DNA of 64,000 bases from Leclercia adecarboxylata (GCF_006171285.1 NZ_CP040888.1:124001-188000); one strand, 5' to 3'. Counted from the stretch's first letter, positions 23,058 through 32,106 are shown. A program made the numbers and translations. Notes: a model not told the origin generated them from the letters alone.

Positions 23058-23461
23058 CGGCTCCTCCCGCTCAGCTCGCGGATCAGCGTTTTCAGAAGTG
23101 CAGGTGATAAATCCCCGGACAGACGCAGGCTGGCACCGCCGACAGTCACCTCGCATGTCATGGCCTCGCGGCAGGCTGGAGCGGCGGATTCATAGTGCGG
23201 CTCAGCATGGTGTGACAGGACCATATCAGGCAAGACAACGGGGATAACAGAGTCTTGCTCTCTGATTGACCGTTGTATTTCATCGGGCAGAAGATGTCTG
23301 TAACGCTGGCGCCAGGTAAACAGCAGATTGTCATTAATTCCATTATCCCGCGCCAACCGGGCAACACAGGCTCCAGGCTGATATGACTTTTCGACGAGAG
23401 CCAGCTTAAAGTCCATTGAGTAGGACGCCCGCGCCCTGCGGGGCTGAAGAGTGTTTGACAT
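23054..23461 (-). CDS. tnpA: IS66 protein TnpA
   Basis: The 135-residue Orf1-type protein begins MSNTLQPRRARASYSMDFKL and has a helix-turn-helix (ACVARLARDNGINDNLLFTWRQRY). It is complete, whereas copy 1 lacks the start. It lies about 86 bp inside the element end. Confidence 0.93.
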   Translation of the reverse strand: MSNTLQPRRARASYSMDFKLALVEKSYQPGACVARLARDNGINDNLLFTWRQRYRHLLPDEIQRSIREQDSVIPVVLPDMVLSHHAEPHYESAAPACREAMTCEVTVGGASLRLSGDLSPALLKTLIRELSGRSR

Positions 23462-23555
23462 TGATAGAGTCCATTAACGTTAATAAGAGGACTCTATCAT
23501 CGTCAATCGTTAGTAATCGCAACAGGCGGCAGTGGCTTGACGCTTACAGTGATTT

Positions 23556-23934
23556 TGCGCGGAGGCTTCAATCAGTTTATCCCCGGCGGTGACGAGGTGG
23601 CCACCTATGCCGACTGGACAGGGGACTGACTATTGCCATAACGCCATCGCAGGTTGCTTCAGTAAACCTGCTAATCCCGTACAATGGCGAATTCGCTATA
23701 TCCGCTTCTCGCACTTAGCTGCCATAAATCGGCCAGGCAATCACAGGTCATTTCTGTCTCGCAAAGAAGGTGCCGTTTCTGCTTTGCGTTGACACCCCTA
23801 AATATTAGAATTAAAAGGAGAGAGTTACTGGAAAAAGGCAGCGGAGGCAGTGACAATCGTGGCTTGAAGCCACTACTCGATGGATGCGGACATGTAGTTG
23901 GCGTCATTCGACAAAACTAGCAAACTTCTAATAG
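23556..23934. other. Gene-free stretch after IS66 copy 2
   Basis: Joined across the IS66 duplication it continues the sequence at 20,953-21,054. A short plus-strand frame ends RGGFNQFIPGGDEVATYADW at about 23,630 and could be a gene tail, but no start is visible. The remainder has only short frames without ribosome binding sites. I can assign nothing here. Confidence 0.4.
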
Positions 23935-24231
23935 TCACCATTTCTCCCGTCTGGCGGGAGTGCTGTCAAATGCCCCCCTCATCTCTGTGTGGGAAATGAA
24001 GGGTGAAGGGGAAATAGATGACAGCGTTATTTCTACGCCCAGAATACTGAATACCTTGTACAGACGATCAATACTGGCGCTAGCAGGGTTTGCTTCCAGG
24101 CGGGCATAGGTTTGCTGCGTTACGCCAAGCCTCTCAGACACATCTTTTTGCGTGAAGCCCTTGATTTTGCGAAACCCGATTAGCACAGGTCTGAGCTGGT
24201 TCAGCGTTTTTATCGGGAACTGATTATTCAT
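23935..24231 (-). CDS. HipB-like XRE-family transcriptional regulator
   Basis: The 98-residue protein has a helix-turn-helix of the XRE type, GFTQKDVSERLGVTQQTYARLE at residues about 28-49, followed by a short region (SIDRLYKVFSILGVEITLSS) like HipB. HipB-type proteins are toxin-antitoxin antitoxins and autorepressors. Here the start codon overlaps the stop of a short upstream frame (ATGA), a toxin-first order unlike hipBA. No HipA kinase is seen downstream. The regulator call is solid; the antitoxin role is only a possibility. Confidence 0.8.
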   Translation of the reverse strand: MNNQFPIKTLNQLRPVLIGFRKIKGFTQKDVSERLGVTQQTYARLEANPASASIDRLYKVFSILGVEITLSSISPSPFISHTEMRGAFDSTPARREKW

Positions 24232-24422
24232 AAGTGACCTGCCTCGCAGACTGAGTAGGGAGTACCGCCCTGTAATACAGCAGGTAAGGTGTATTTTGTG
24301 TTATACAGACTATAGGCTGTAAAACCTTTATTGAAAAGATGCTGATGTTCCAGGGGCATGCCGAGCATGGACGATTTTCTGCGGGGCGGTATTTCGCTAC
24401 GGGGGAGATTGCGTTCGGGCAA
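24228..24422 (-). CDS. Small protein overlapping the HipB-like gene, unknown
   Basis: A 64-codon frame from TTG 24422 (PERNLPRSEIPPRRKSSMLG to VCEAGHL) stops within the start of the XRE gene, which suggests translational coupling. The frame is open a little further up (KIDVFYTGTL) to a TGA. No domain is recognisable. It may be a small toxin or the tail of a decayed gene. Confidence 0.4.
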   Translation of the reverse strand: MPERNLPRSEIPPRRKSSMLGMPLEHQHLFNKGFTAYSLYNTKYTLPAVLQGGTPYSVCEAGHL

Positions 24423-24517
24423 TGTACCGGTGTAAAAAACGTCAATTTTTCAAAACCGCTGTTATCGGGATAAGCTGAAAACTCCGAAGGCAGACACAGC
24501 CACGAATAATGTCAGAC

Positions 24518-24721
24518 TTAAGCTCTGTAGCTGTCTTCTTTTGCCTGTAAATAACGTCTAGTTTGACTCTGATGAAGGCTGTACCAGGCAGAGAACATGT
24601 CACTCTCGGGGCCGGATGATAAAATGTGTTCAACTGGCTGGGCAGGGTAATAGCGAAGAACGTTCTCTGAAATTCGATTCAGCTCAGCGTAACGTGCGCT
24701 GTAGGTATGTATAATCCATTG
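24518..24721 (-). CDS. Short unknown frame (weak)
   Basis: From ATG 24721 the frame gives about 67 residues (MQWIIHTYSARYAELNRISE onward, ending QAKEDSYRA). The composition looks protein-like, but there is no clear ribosome binding site and nothing recognisable. It is included because it lies just upstream of the small-protein/XRE pair in the same direction. Confidence 0.3.
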   Translation of the reverse strand, partial: QWIIHTYSARYAELNRISENVLRYYPAQPVEHILSSGPESDMFSAWYSLHQSQTRRYLQAKEDSYRA

Positions 24722-25089
24722 CATCAATTTTGCATCCGTATTATTCGCAGATTACACACAAGAAGCTTAACAATGGCTGAAAGAGTGAGCAGGGATATGT
24801 AACAAAAACAAGGGCTTCAAGATGAACTGGATAAAACCGGAGCAGAGCAAGCCCTGTTCCGGTTTGTCAGGCTTTGGAATTTCTTCCAGGCCCCTGCAGC
24901 TAGTCACAACAAACACATTAATGTTTTCATTGCTTCAATTCAATATTATTGTGTGAAAGGGATTCCATCGAAATCGGCTTATGCATGCTTAAAACTAAAC
25001 TGCCCCGGCTGCAGTCATTTGGTTGCTGTGGGCTCTGTACTGTGTCTAATAGTGAAAGAATCTTACGTTATAACGAAGGAAATTGCTGA
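24722..25089. other. Gene-free leader of the KAP NTPase gene, with inverted repeat
   Basis: No frame is convincing. An 8-bp perfect inverted repeat, aaaccgga (24,834-24,841) and tccggttt (24,858-24,865), could be an operator or a weak terminator for DNA to its left. The KAP gene ribosome binding site (cgaaggaaattgctga) closes the stretch. Confidence 0.5.
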
Positions 25090-27543
25090 ATGACTCTACG
25101 ATTGCAGACGGAATCACCCGCTGACCAGGATATGTTTAGAGGCAGCAGTCATGAAAAAGTTGCAGAGAATGTGGCTCAGATCATCAGGACACCTGATGTC
25201 AATATTATTGGTCTGGAAGGTGAGCTGGGTTCAGGTAAGTCAACAATATTGAAGTTCCTGCAGAAAAAGCTTAAAGATGATTTTACGTTCATTAACTTTG
25301 ATGCAGAACGTTACCATCATGGCTCAACTAAAAAAGCGCTTATCGATGTCATCCACCACGGGGTCAGCCTACAATGTCCGGGCTCCCGGGATGTGTTGGA
25401 TAAGTATAAAAATCTGGCTCTGGGTAACATCGTTGAATACGACAAGAGGGTCAGCAGCAGGCTAAGCTGGTTGACCGTCGTTTTTATTTTACTGTCATTG
25501 CTTTCCGTGCAGATGCTTCGTTATGTGCTAACAGACCTTAATCAATATTTTACTAACAAGGAGTCATTATTAGGGTGGCTTTTTTATGTTGAGGTGGCCG
25601 CGTTTCTTTCTCCTGCCATTATGGTCGCAGGACTGGCATGCCTGCAGAACATGGAATGGTACAGAAAGAAAGGGTATTCGAGTATTGGTGATTTGTTCAA
25701 ACGCAACAGTACTGACAGGATTGAAGAGACTTGGCTAGTTAATAAGGAGGTCGGAGCTATTGAGCTGGCTGAAGCTCTGCAGGGATTTACCTCCAAAGAG
25801 GTCATTTCCCATGGAGATCGCTTCATCCTTATCATTGATAATCTGGACCGAATCAGTGCAGACAAAGTGAAAGAGCTCTGGAGTGATATGGAGCTTATTG
25901 CCGGAGCCACTCATGAACACTTCAGGATAGTGGTGCCCTATTCGGCAAGACAGGTTTCAGCCTCACTTTCTGTGGCGGGTTTCAGCGGGCGTGAGTTTAT
26001 TGCAAAGCGGATTCCTGTAAGTTTTCAGGTTCCTCCTCTTATTTCGGCAGGATGGCAGGAAGCGTTAAGGCAGTACTGGAAAGAAACAGTAAATGAGGAT
26101 GCAGGGATAGCGTGCCGGGAAGCAACGGTGTTGCTTGAGCGCTGGAAACCCTCTGAGTATCCTCGTATCACACCGCGATTAATGAAGAAGTTTGTTAATG
26201 ATATTCATATTCTGAACCTTACCGTTCCTGCAACAGAAGATCATCGCCATATTCTTATTGCTCTCTACTTACTGGTGGTCAGATACGGGGAGCGAGATAT
26301 TAAAGTATTACTTCGCGATCCCAAAGCTAGTCAGACCGAACCCGGTATTGCTCCGGATGATTTTGACGAGATGCTCTCGCTAACTTATCAACAAATATCC
26401 CGAATTTTTAATAACGATACAGAAAGATGGAGCGAATTTCTGATGAGCATCCACTATCAGTCCACGGTGGAGCTTGCCAGGAGCGAGTTGCTTGATACGC
26501 CTCTTAAAGACGCGATTGGTGCTATAAATATCCCACGGCTTGAAGAACTGACGGCCTTGTGGGGTTTCGCTGAAGCATGGCAGCGAGTGGCACCACATAT
26601 TCAGATGCGAGACTGGCTGGTTTCTTATAGCCGGATGGATGAGAAGTGTCAGGCTCTCGCCGAACCGCAACTCAAAGTCGCAGTGCAAATGCTGAATCAG
26701 AGTTATGCTGTTTCACTCAGAGAAAAGAATGATGAAGGTTTCGTATTGAGTCTGCAGAAACTGATGGCTGACGGGCGGATAAGCCTAGAGCCTTTCGTCG
26801 AAAGGCAAATATCGTTTATTGTGAGTAAACTTGATGAAATTCAGGATTCAGAAAAATTGGAGGCTGAATCCACGAAGACGTTGCTGCAGGAAGCTGATTC
26901 ATACTCTGTTCTGGCCGGTGAATCACTACTGAATAAAATGGAGAATTTTGTAGATGGCGTATTTTATGTGGAATACCTTGTCAATAATGAAGAGACCTTG
27001 TCAAACCTGAAAATTGGCACACTAGATATCGGAAATCACGGTCGGGAGGAGATGTTACGCTATGGAGCTGAGCAACCTCAGATAGACCTTTTTAATCCGG
27101 GAATTATCCGGCATATCAATATTGCATCGAAGGCGGTACAGAACGTAATTGGAAAGAATGATGGTACAGGTGGGGCTCAGGTTAGCTCTGCAATAATGAC
27201 GCTTAAAAATCGTCAGGTTGTTGAGGACGTTATCCATTTCAGAAAAATTGTTCTGAGCCCGGACTGGAATAATAATGTTTTAAATCAATATTATCTTAAT
27301 AATACGGCGACGAGGAATCTCTTCCCTGCGGAATTTGCTGCACAGGCTGTTGCTCACATGGTGCTCCATGGTAACTATGCCGGTATCGAGTCGTACAGTG
27401 AACATATTGGTGAGGAACGGTTTGACCTGGCTTTGGCTGCATATCTTCGTTATCTACGTACTGCCGAGAGTATCTTTATAGCACTTAAGGATAAAATGTT
27501 CTGCCGTACATCAAAAATGCTGTTGGCAGGATTGTTGATTTAG
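25090..27543 (+). CDS. KAP-family P-loop NTPase, N-terminal 817 residues
   Basis: Membrane-anchored KAP NTPase. Walker A is GELGSGKST (residues 44-52) and Walker B FILIIDNLDRI (245-255). Between them two membrane segments (about 125-144 and 160-185) are inserted into the NTPase domain, the hallmark of the KAP family. The rest is a long helical region of unknown role. The frame ends at 27543, but the preceding about 16 codons do not belong: from 27,495 the neighbouring frame continues smoothly (NVLPYIKNAVGRIVDLGLLV). One A lost from a run (GATAAAATG for GATAAAAATG) would explain this. KAP proteins occur with phage exclusion and anti-phage genes, but the role here is not shown. Confidence 0.85.
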   Translation: MTLRLQTESPADQDMFRGSSHEKVAENVAQIIRTPDVNIIGLEGELGSGKSTILKFLQKKLKDDFTFINFDAERYHHGSTKKALIDVIHHGVSLQCPGSRDVLDKYKNLALGNIVEYDKRVSSRLSWLTVVFILLSLLSVQMLRYVLTDLNQYFTNKESLLGWLFYVEVAAFLSPAIMVAGLACLQNMEWYRKKGYSSIGDLFKRNSTDRIEETWLVNKEVGAIELAEALQGFTSKEVISHGDRFILIIDNLDRISADKVKELWSDMELIAGATHEHFRIVVPYSARQVSASLSVAGFSGREFIAKRIPVSFQVPPLISAGWQEALRQYWKETVNEDAGIACREATVLLERWKPSEYPRITPRLMKKFVNDIHILNLTVPATEDHRHILIALYLLVVRYGERDIKVLLRDPKASQTEPGIAPDDFDEMLSLTYQQISRIFNNDTERWSEFLMSIHYQSTVELARSELLDTPLKDAIGAINIPRLEELTALWGFAEAWQRVAPHIQMRDWLVSYSRMDEKCQALAEPQLKVAVQMLNQSYAVSLREKNDEGFVLSLQKLMADGRISLEPFVERQISFIVSKLDEIQDSEKLEAESTKTLLQEADSYSVLAGESLLNKMENFVDGVFYVEYLVNNEETLSNLKIGTLDIGNHGREEMLRYGAEQPQIDLFNPGIIRHINIASKAVQNVIGKNDGTGGAQVSSAIMTLKNRQVVEDVIHFRKIVLSPDWNNNVLNQYYLNNTATRNLFPAEFAAQAVAHMVLHGNYAGIESYSEHIGEERFDLALAAYLRYLRTAESIFIALKDKMFCRTSKMLLAGLLI

Positions 27544-27551
27544 GTCTTCTG

Positions 27552-28364
27552 GTGAATATACCTGTCCTGAGCTTTGTTAAAGGTCAGTATGACGTCATCA
27601 AAGAAGCTACAAATGCAACCTCTCTTTTAATATTTGTGCGAGAGCGTCAAAAAGCACTGTCAGAGAAAATAATTGAGTCTGATGTGAATGCTATGGGTCC
27701 AGTATTTCTCCATGACGTATATCAGTCAGGTGAGCAGTTTGATATTTTGAAGAAAAAGCTGAACGCCCTGGCATGTGGAGTATTTAGTTCTTCTGAAAGG
27801 CTTATTGAGTGTTTTACGGTTCTTCCTGTGAACATGCGCTTTATCCTTGAACAAATGCAACTTCAGGGGCAGCATATCCGGATGGAAGGTAGTGTGGGTA
27901 TCTTTGCATCATGGTTCCGTGATGCAGAGCCAGACGTTGTCACAAATGCCGAGAACATTCATTTTCTGTGGTCTTGCCTCGACGATACCCAGAGAGAGAC
28001 TGTACTTGATGAGTTGCACGATGTCTTACTTGAAAGACATATTCGTATTGACAGCCGTATTGCGATTATTACCCGTTTTCATAATGAGTTGTCGTTTATT
28101 GAACCTGAGAAGGCCGTTGAACGCAGGGCTATTGCGGCGCTGTTTAGCGCTTCTGTTGATAATGTATTATTGTCTCAATGGCTTGACCGTCAGACGTTTT
28201 CATTTTCATCATGGTCTCCGGAGGACGCCCGTACGGCAACGAGTTGTATAATGAATAACTCGGAGATTTTTCCTCTCATCTGCAGGAATTCACAGTATAT
28301 TAAAAACAGAATGTTACCAGAGAAAGCGGACGTTACAGAAGATAGTGATACGTTTCCGGACTGA
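27552..28364 (+). CDS. KAP-family NTPase, C-terminal part in shifted frame
   Basis: The frame is open from 27,495 and continues the protein started at 25,090. It reads NIPVLSFVKGQYDVIKEATN to DVTEDSDTFPD and ends at 28364. The GTG at 27552 has no good ribosome binding site, which also argues that this is not a separate gene. The restored protein would have about 1,090 residues. The C-terminal part is helical and matches no domain I know. A terminator follows at 28,390. Confidence 0.7.
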   Translation: MNIPVLSFVKGQYDVIKEATNATSLLIFVRERQKALSEKIIESDVNAMGPVFLHDVYQSGEQFDILKKKLNALACGVFSSSERLIECFTVLPVNMRFILEQMQLQGQHIRMEGSVGIFASWFRDAEPDVVTNAENIHFLWSCLDDTQRETVLDELHDVLLERHIRIDSRIAIITRFHNELSFIEPEKAVERRAIAALFSASVDNVLLSQWLDRQTFSFSSWSPEDARTATSCIMNNSEIFPLICRNSQYIKNRMLPEKADVTEDSDTFPD

Positions 28365-28389
28365 GTTCGTTCTTTAAATCCTATACCTG

Positions 28390-28422
28390 AAGACCACAGC
28401 GGTGGTCTTTGGGAGTTTTTTT
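28390..28422 (+). terminator. Terminator after the KAP NTPase gene
   Basis: The stem aagaccac/gtggtctt has a 4-base loop and is followed by gggagttttttta. It is 25 bp after the stop, so the frameshifted gene has kept its native terminator. Confidence 0.8.
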
Positions 28423-28568
28423 ATTGCCTGATATACATTAAGCATGTTATATCTTGCTAAGAAATAATCATTCAGGGATTAATCATAACTACTGAAGTTA
28501 TGTTGTGTTCTTTTCTTTTAAAAATAAATTATTCAGATTTATTTTCTATTGATTTAATGAGGTAGGGA

Positions 28569-28898
28569 ATGACAGAAAGTGCTTTGCTTTTGCGAGAGGC
28601 ATTTAATGAATCGGTTAACTATATGACATGGTCTTTTTATTCACTGATAACTGCTTACGTTTCGATGGCTTTTTATGATAGAGTTGAGGTTAAGACCCGA
28701 ATAAATAATTATCTGAATAAGTTACTTTTCGTGATTGCTATGTCCGTTTTTATCCCAAATATGTACTTTGTTTCAATGGTGTTCAGTCAGAAGTTAGGCA
28801 CCGCAGCTGGCGTTGCGTCATTCATTATTGGGCTACTTTTCATGATGTTAAACTCGGCACCTGTAATTACTGGTATCGTACAGCAGCGCAAAGATTGA
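28569..28898 (+). CDS. Small membrane protein, unknown
   Basis: The 109-residue product has three hydrophobic segments: TWSFYSLITAYVSMAFYD, LLFVIAMSVFIPNMYFVSM and GVASFIIGLLFMMLNSAPVI. A good ribosome binding site (gaggtaggga) precedes the ATG. Upstream DNA is AT-rich and promoter-like. It sits between the KAP NTPase terminator and the 471-codon gene. No family is recognised. Confidence 0.7.
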   Translation: MTESALLLREAFNESVNYMTWSFYSLITAYVSMAFYDRVEVKTRINNYLNKLLFVIAMSVFIPNMYFVSMVFSQKLGTAAGVASFIIGLLFMMLNSAPVITGIVQQRKD

Positions 28899-29051
28899 GT
28901 TTTATGAGTATAGTCAGTTGGGTTTTCATCTGTTTTATCAGACTTAGAAAAATGAAATCTTTCAATTCATTGATTTTAAACGCAAAAAAATTTCTAAATG
29001 ATCAGAATTATAGGGTGTTCATTTTGCACAGCAGTAGGGGTTGACCATTCA

Positions 29052-30464
29052 ATGGAAACGCTCCTTCGAACTGACCCGGAGAAATACGGTTATCAGGCTG
29101 GCCTGAGTCGTCTTCAGCGATTTCTTTCTAAGATCCAGTACGACTGGAGCCTGCGGGATTATATCGGTCGTAAAGTGTTCGAAGGCGGATATGTGCGTCT
29201 TCAACCCAATATCTTTTCTTCGTCCCTGACTGAACGTCTTTTTCATGCCTGTTGCAGCCTTGATTATGTTGAAGCAAGACGTGCGGCAGAGCATCGCAGA
29301 AAGCTACTTTCCGGCGAGGTTGACGATACGGCTTATAACCGTCGTATGGCTGAGCCACAATTTCGGCTTGTACAGGAAGCAAACGTGATCCACGTTGATT
29401 TCCTCTGGTCGTTGCACTGTTTCAACCCTCGCCCGTTTCGGGCAATTGAGATCTATCGCAGGGTCTGGGAAGAGGCCGATCTGGACCTTCTTGAGGATGA
29501 GCCTGACATGCAGCCTGTGCCCCGTACACCAATGCCAGCTCCACTCTGGATGAAACTGCCCGGAGGCCGGTTCGGTACAGCTTATGATGGACTGACTGAT
29601 ACGTTGCCGCTGATGACCTATTTTGACGGGCAGGCTGACCCCAGGGCTTCACGTAGCCTAAAGACCGGAGAGAGCAGTTCTGTCGTCGTGGCATTCGAGG
29701 AAGAGGATGAGCTGACTGTTGAAGAAGATACGGCGTCCTGGATTATCTGGCATGAATACGACGGGTTACGCCAGCGCATCGCTGACGGTGAGTTTACTCC
29801 AACGACTGCTGCTCAGTATCTTCTTCGTTATGGCGCGGTCCGAATTTCAAAAGGCAAGGGCGCTGTCTATCATCGTCTCGCACAACGGGGACAAACCTTT
29901 TCCCGCCTGGGGATAGGCGACAGAGTGTCGCTTCCAGAGCTGGTTGCCAGTCGGCGTTTTAAAATACTCAGTGATTCTGCATACCGTCAGGTTGTAGCCC
30001 GGAAATTGCGTGGACAGATAAAAAAGTTCAGATTCTGGGCATGCGTAGCTGCCTGTGTTCAGTTGCACGTACACAACAAGACGGCACTCGGAGAAAGAAT
30101 TTTAACGTTACTCGAAGGTGAGAGGGAACAGCAACAAGGTGCGATCCAGGCGAAGCTGAAGGCGGGAATGATGGATGCAGTTCTAACTCTGTGTAACCAG
30201 CGACTCCGGGTGAAAGAAAATACTAACCAGCCAGAGGAGTTCCGCTATTACCGTGCCGTAAGAGCTCGTTTCATGCGCCATTTATCTGAATGCCTTAAGC
30301 CAGAAAATGGCGGCGTTATCCGTGACGTTATCTGGGAACTGAGGGTGCTGAGCAGTGCTCACGGTACGACCAAAACAGGTTTTTACTATGTCGATAGCAA
30401 TCGCCCGACAGCGAAAGGACTGTTAAACCGCCTTCTGATGAGGATGGTCAAGCAGGTCGTATAA
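29052..30464 (+). CDS. Unknown 470-residue plasmid protein
   Basis: From ATG 29052 (METLLRTDPEKYGYQAGLSR) the product has 470 residues; an in-frame ATG at 28998 would add 18. Neither start has a strong ribosome binding site (aggggt lies 14 nt before 29052). The protein is hydrophilic. It has an acidic stretch in the middle (EEEDELTVEEDTAS), then a basic region (ARKLRGQIKKFRFWACVAAC) and a basic C-terminus. It has no membrane segment or known catalytic motif I can name. Codon use fits the surrounding backbone. A DNA-binding role is possible but not shown. Confidence 0.7.
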   Translation: METLLRTDPEKYGYQAGLSRLQRFLSKIQYDWSLRDYIGRKVFEGGYVRLQPNIFSSSLTERLFHACCSLDYVEARRAAEHRRKLLSGEVDDTAYNRRMAEPQFRLVQEANVIHVDFLWSLHCFNPRPFRAIEIYRRVWEEADLDLLEDEPDMQPVPRTPMPAPLWMKLPGGRFGTAYDGLTDTLPLMTYFDGQADPRASRSLKTGESSSVVVAFEEEDELTVEEDTASWIIWHEYDGLRQRIADGEFTPTTAAQYLLRYGAVRISKGKGAVYHRLAQRGQTFSRLGIGDRVSLPELVASRRFKILSDSAYRQVVARKLRGQIKKFRFWACVAACVQLHVHNKTALGERILTLLEGEREQQQGAIQAKLKAGMMDAVLTLCNQRLRVKENTNQPEEFRYYRAVRARFMRHLSECLKPENGGVIRDVIWELRVLSSAHGTTKTGFYYVDSNRPTAKGLLNRLLMRMVKQVV

Positions 30465-30570
30465 GCGTCTGAAACGCGAAACACACGAAAATGGAGGGGT
30501 TATACAAAAAAAACTTAGCTTTGATCGTGATGTAATGTGGACATCATGTCCAAGCGTTGCTGCATCCAGA

Positions 30571-30581
30571 AAAGTAACTTT
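30571..30581. repeat. AAAGTWACTTT palindrome, copy 1
   Basis: AAAGTAACTTT in the 249-bp gap after the large unknown gene, centred 138 bp before the start of the small gene at 30714. This is one of eight copies; see the finding. Confidence 0.75.
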
Positions 30582-30713
30582 AATCCTGTTGATACAGCCC
30601 TTGCATTACCTGTTTACGCATAGCGTGGAAACGTTCTAATTAAACCAGACGAATATAAATTTAAATTAATTCACTCACCCCCGGAATCGGGGAACTAAAC
30701 AAAAGGATCATCA

Positions 30714-30953
30714 ATGCAAAATCAAAATACACCCGCTCAGGAAAAACACACCGTATACCTTTTTAATGCCGAACATGCTGACAAGACAGCCGCCAAGCAA
30801 GCCGGGAAACTCTTCACGCTGGACATTGAACACCCAATGACCCTCAACGATCTCTCGCTGCTGTGTGAGTCGGTCGCGGACGCTGTGGGAGCACCTGGCG
30901 GAATTAAATATGAAATCACAACAGAGCCTAATGGGGTTCAGGAGGAATACTGA
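30714..30953 (+). CDS. Small protein of a three-member paralog family (A)
   Basis: A 79-residue protein with a ribosome binding site (aaaaggatcatca). The core LFTLDIEHPMTLNDLSLLCE then SVADAVGAPGGIKYE is closely similar to the protein at 40,299, and more distantly to that at 40,563. A short beta strand-helix fold is likely. The function is unknown. The start region MQNQNTPAQEKHTVYLFNAE resembles 40,299 only weakly. Confidence 0.8.
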   Translation: MQNQNTPAQEKHTVYLFNAEHADKTAAKQAGKLFTLDIEHPMTLNDLSLLCESVADAVGAPGGIKYEITTEPNGVQEEY

Positions 30954-31015
30954 ATCAGTGTGGTGTGAGTCCATTTTAATTTGACGTTTCATGAGTTCTA
31001 TCGAGAGGCTGAAGT

Positions 31016-31327
31016 ATGACTTTGAAAATGGAAAGTTCCCGGACTTCCAAGCCTGAGGGGCCATTTGTATTAATCACTTTTGAGGGGGACGAATTTCTTT
31101 TTGATGACAGACATAATGTCGTCAAGATAAATGGCAGGCCTAAAAAAATGGATGTAAAGCGAAATTATTTTGAGTCCGATCTGGGAGAAGGGAAAGCGAA
31201 ATACTGGACTTTAAATATCGAAGAGGCTCATCGGTTCAATTCGATTGATGAAGCGACAGAACAACTTTGTAAACTGAGTCGCCCTCATCTGATCAAAATT
31301 CGCAAAGTTGAGGGGGTATCTGAATGA
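31016..31327 (+). CDS. Unknown 103-residue protein
   Basis: It starts with ATG 31016 after gagaggctgaag. It is hydrophilic, with a beta-rich first half (GPFVLITFEGDEFLFDDRHN) and a helical second half, and matches no family. The last codons overlap the next gene by 4 bp (ATGA), so the two are translated together. Confidence 0.7.
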   Translation: MTLKMESSRTSKPEGPFVLITFEGDEFLFDDRHNVVKINGRPKKMDVKRNYFESDLGEGKAKYWTLNIEEAHRFNSIDEATEQLCKLSRPHLIKIRKVEGVSE

Positions 31328-31518
31328 CCAAAGAGATGTTTTTACGCATTTTAAATGAGGCACAGGCTCGTGTGGATAACGATTCGCTTCCGCTTGATGT
31401 TCGTATCCGGTCACGCACCACGGTAAATGATTGCGTCATCCGGGCAGATAAAGAGGGGTGGCCTATTGAGTATAAACAGAAGGTCTGGGTAGATGCAGTC
31501 AGTGGCTGTTATCTTTAG
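31324..31518 (+). CDS. Unknown 64-residue protein, coupled to the preceding gene
   Basis: The ATGA overlap with the gene before implies coupling. The product (MTKEMFLRILNEAQARVDND to VDAVSGCYL) is short and soluble, with no motif I recognise. It lies just upstream of the HNH nuclease gene. Confidence 0.65.
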   Translation: MTKEMFLRILNEAQARVDNDSLPLDVRIRSRTTVNDCVIRADKEGWPIEYKQKVWVDAVSGCYL

Positions 31519-31572
31519 CGGTTACTTAAGCCAGTTCCTGTGCCCGTGAGCTTAGTAAAGGCGGAAAATGAT

Positions 31573-32106
31573 ATGGTCAAGGTGATAAATATCAACGGGA
31601 ATTTAGTTGAATTACCTGAGCCCTCAGCAAAGTTATCCAAAGCTGAATCACCTGATGGTAGGTTCTCAAAACCTAAAAATAAGATCTCTAAAATACAGCG
31701 AGCTGAGCTGCGAATGAAATTTGGGGGGCGTTGTGCCTATTGTGGTTGCAAGCTTCCTGAAAAAGGGTGGCATGCCGATCATGTTGAGCCTGTTCGACGC
31801 GACTTTGAACTGGTGAGAGCCCCTGTCGGCAGCGGCGTAACTCATGTTGCCCGAAGTACGGGTAAGGTTATGCACCCTGAACTGCATGCTATAGAAAACT
31901 TATTTCCATCATGCGCCCCCTGCAACCTTTTTAAAGGAGCTTTTAGTGTTGAAGGAATGAGAAAAGAAATTACCAAACAGGTTGAACGGGCTCGCGCATA
32001 TAGCGTGAATTTCCGTACCGCAGAACGTTTTGGGTTGCTTCATATTGTAGAAAAACCGGTCGTCTTCTGGTTTGAGCAGTATAACGAACAGAAACAAAAC
32101 GAATAA
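31573..32106 (+). CDS. HNH endonuclease
   Basis: The HNH core is visible. CAYCG near residue 57 and PSCAPCN near 114-120 give the zinc-binding CxxC pairs, and WHADHVEPV carries the catalytic His. An HNH fold with N in ENLFPSCAPCNLFKG completes the motif. I chose ATG 31573 after aaaggcgg; a GTG at 31540 is also in frame. The 177-residue protein resembles stand-alone HNH nucleases of plasmids and phages. The next gene is separated by an IS903 copy, so the original operon order is disturbed. Confidence 0.85.
   Translation: MVKVININGNLVELPEPSAKLSKAESPDGRFSKPKNKISKIQRAELRMKFGGRCAYCGCKLPEKGWHADHVEPVRRDFELVRAPVGSGVTHVARSTGKVMHPELHAIENLFPSCAPCNLFKGAFSVEGMRKEITKQVERARAYSVNFRTAERFGLLHIVEKPVVFWFEQYNEQKQNE

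Larger units (their letters stand above)
21055..23547 (-). mobile_element. IS66-family element, copy 2, complete with target duplication
   Basis: The element is 2493 bp, with ends gtaagcgttaagtgagcgcc and ggcagtggcttgacgcttac, and 8-bp direct repeats agtgattt on both sides (21,047-21,054 and 23,548-23,555). Eight base pairs is the IS66-family duplication size. It encodes tnpA, tnpB and a split tnpC. Copy 1 lies 8.9 kb away in the same orientation, so recombination between them could delete the frm region. Confidence 0.96.

Noticed and set aside
28718..28728. TAAGTTACTTT inside the small membrane-protein gene
   Set aside because: One mismatch to AAAGTWACTTT and inside coding sequence, so not counted. 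The same applies to AAAGTAATTTT near 46,576 and half-matches at about 37,297 and 51,520.
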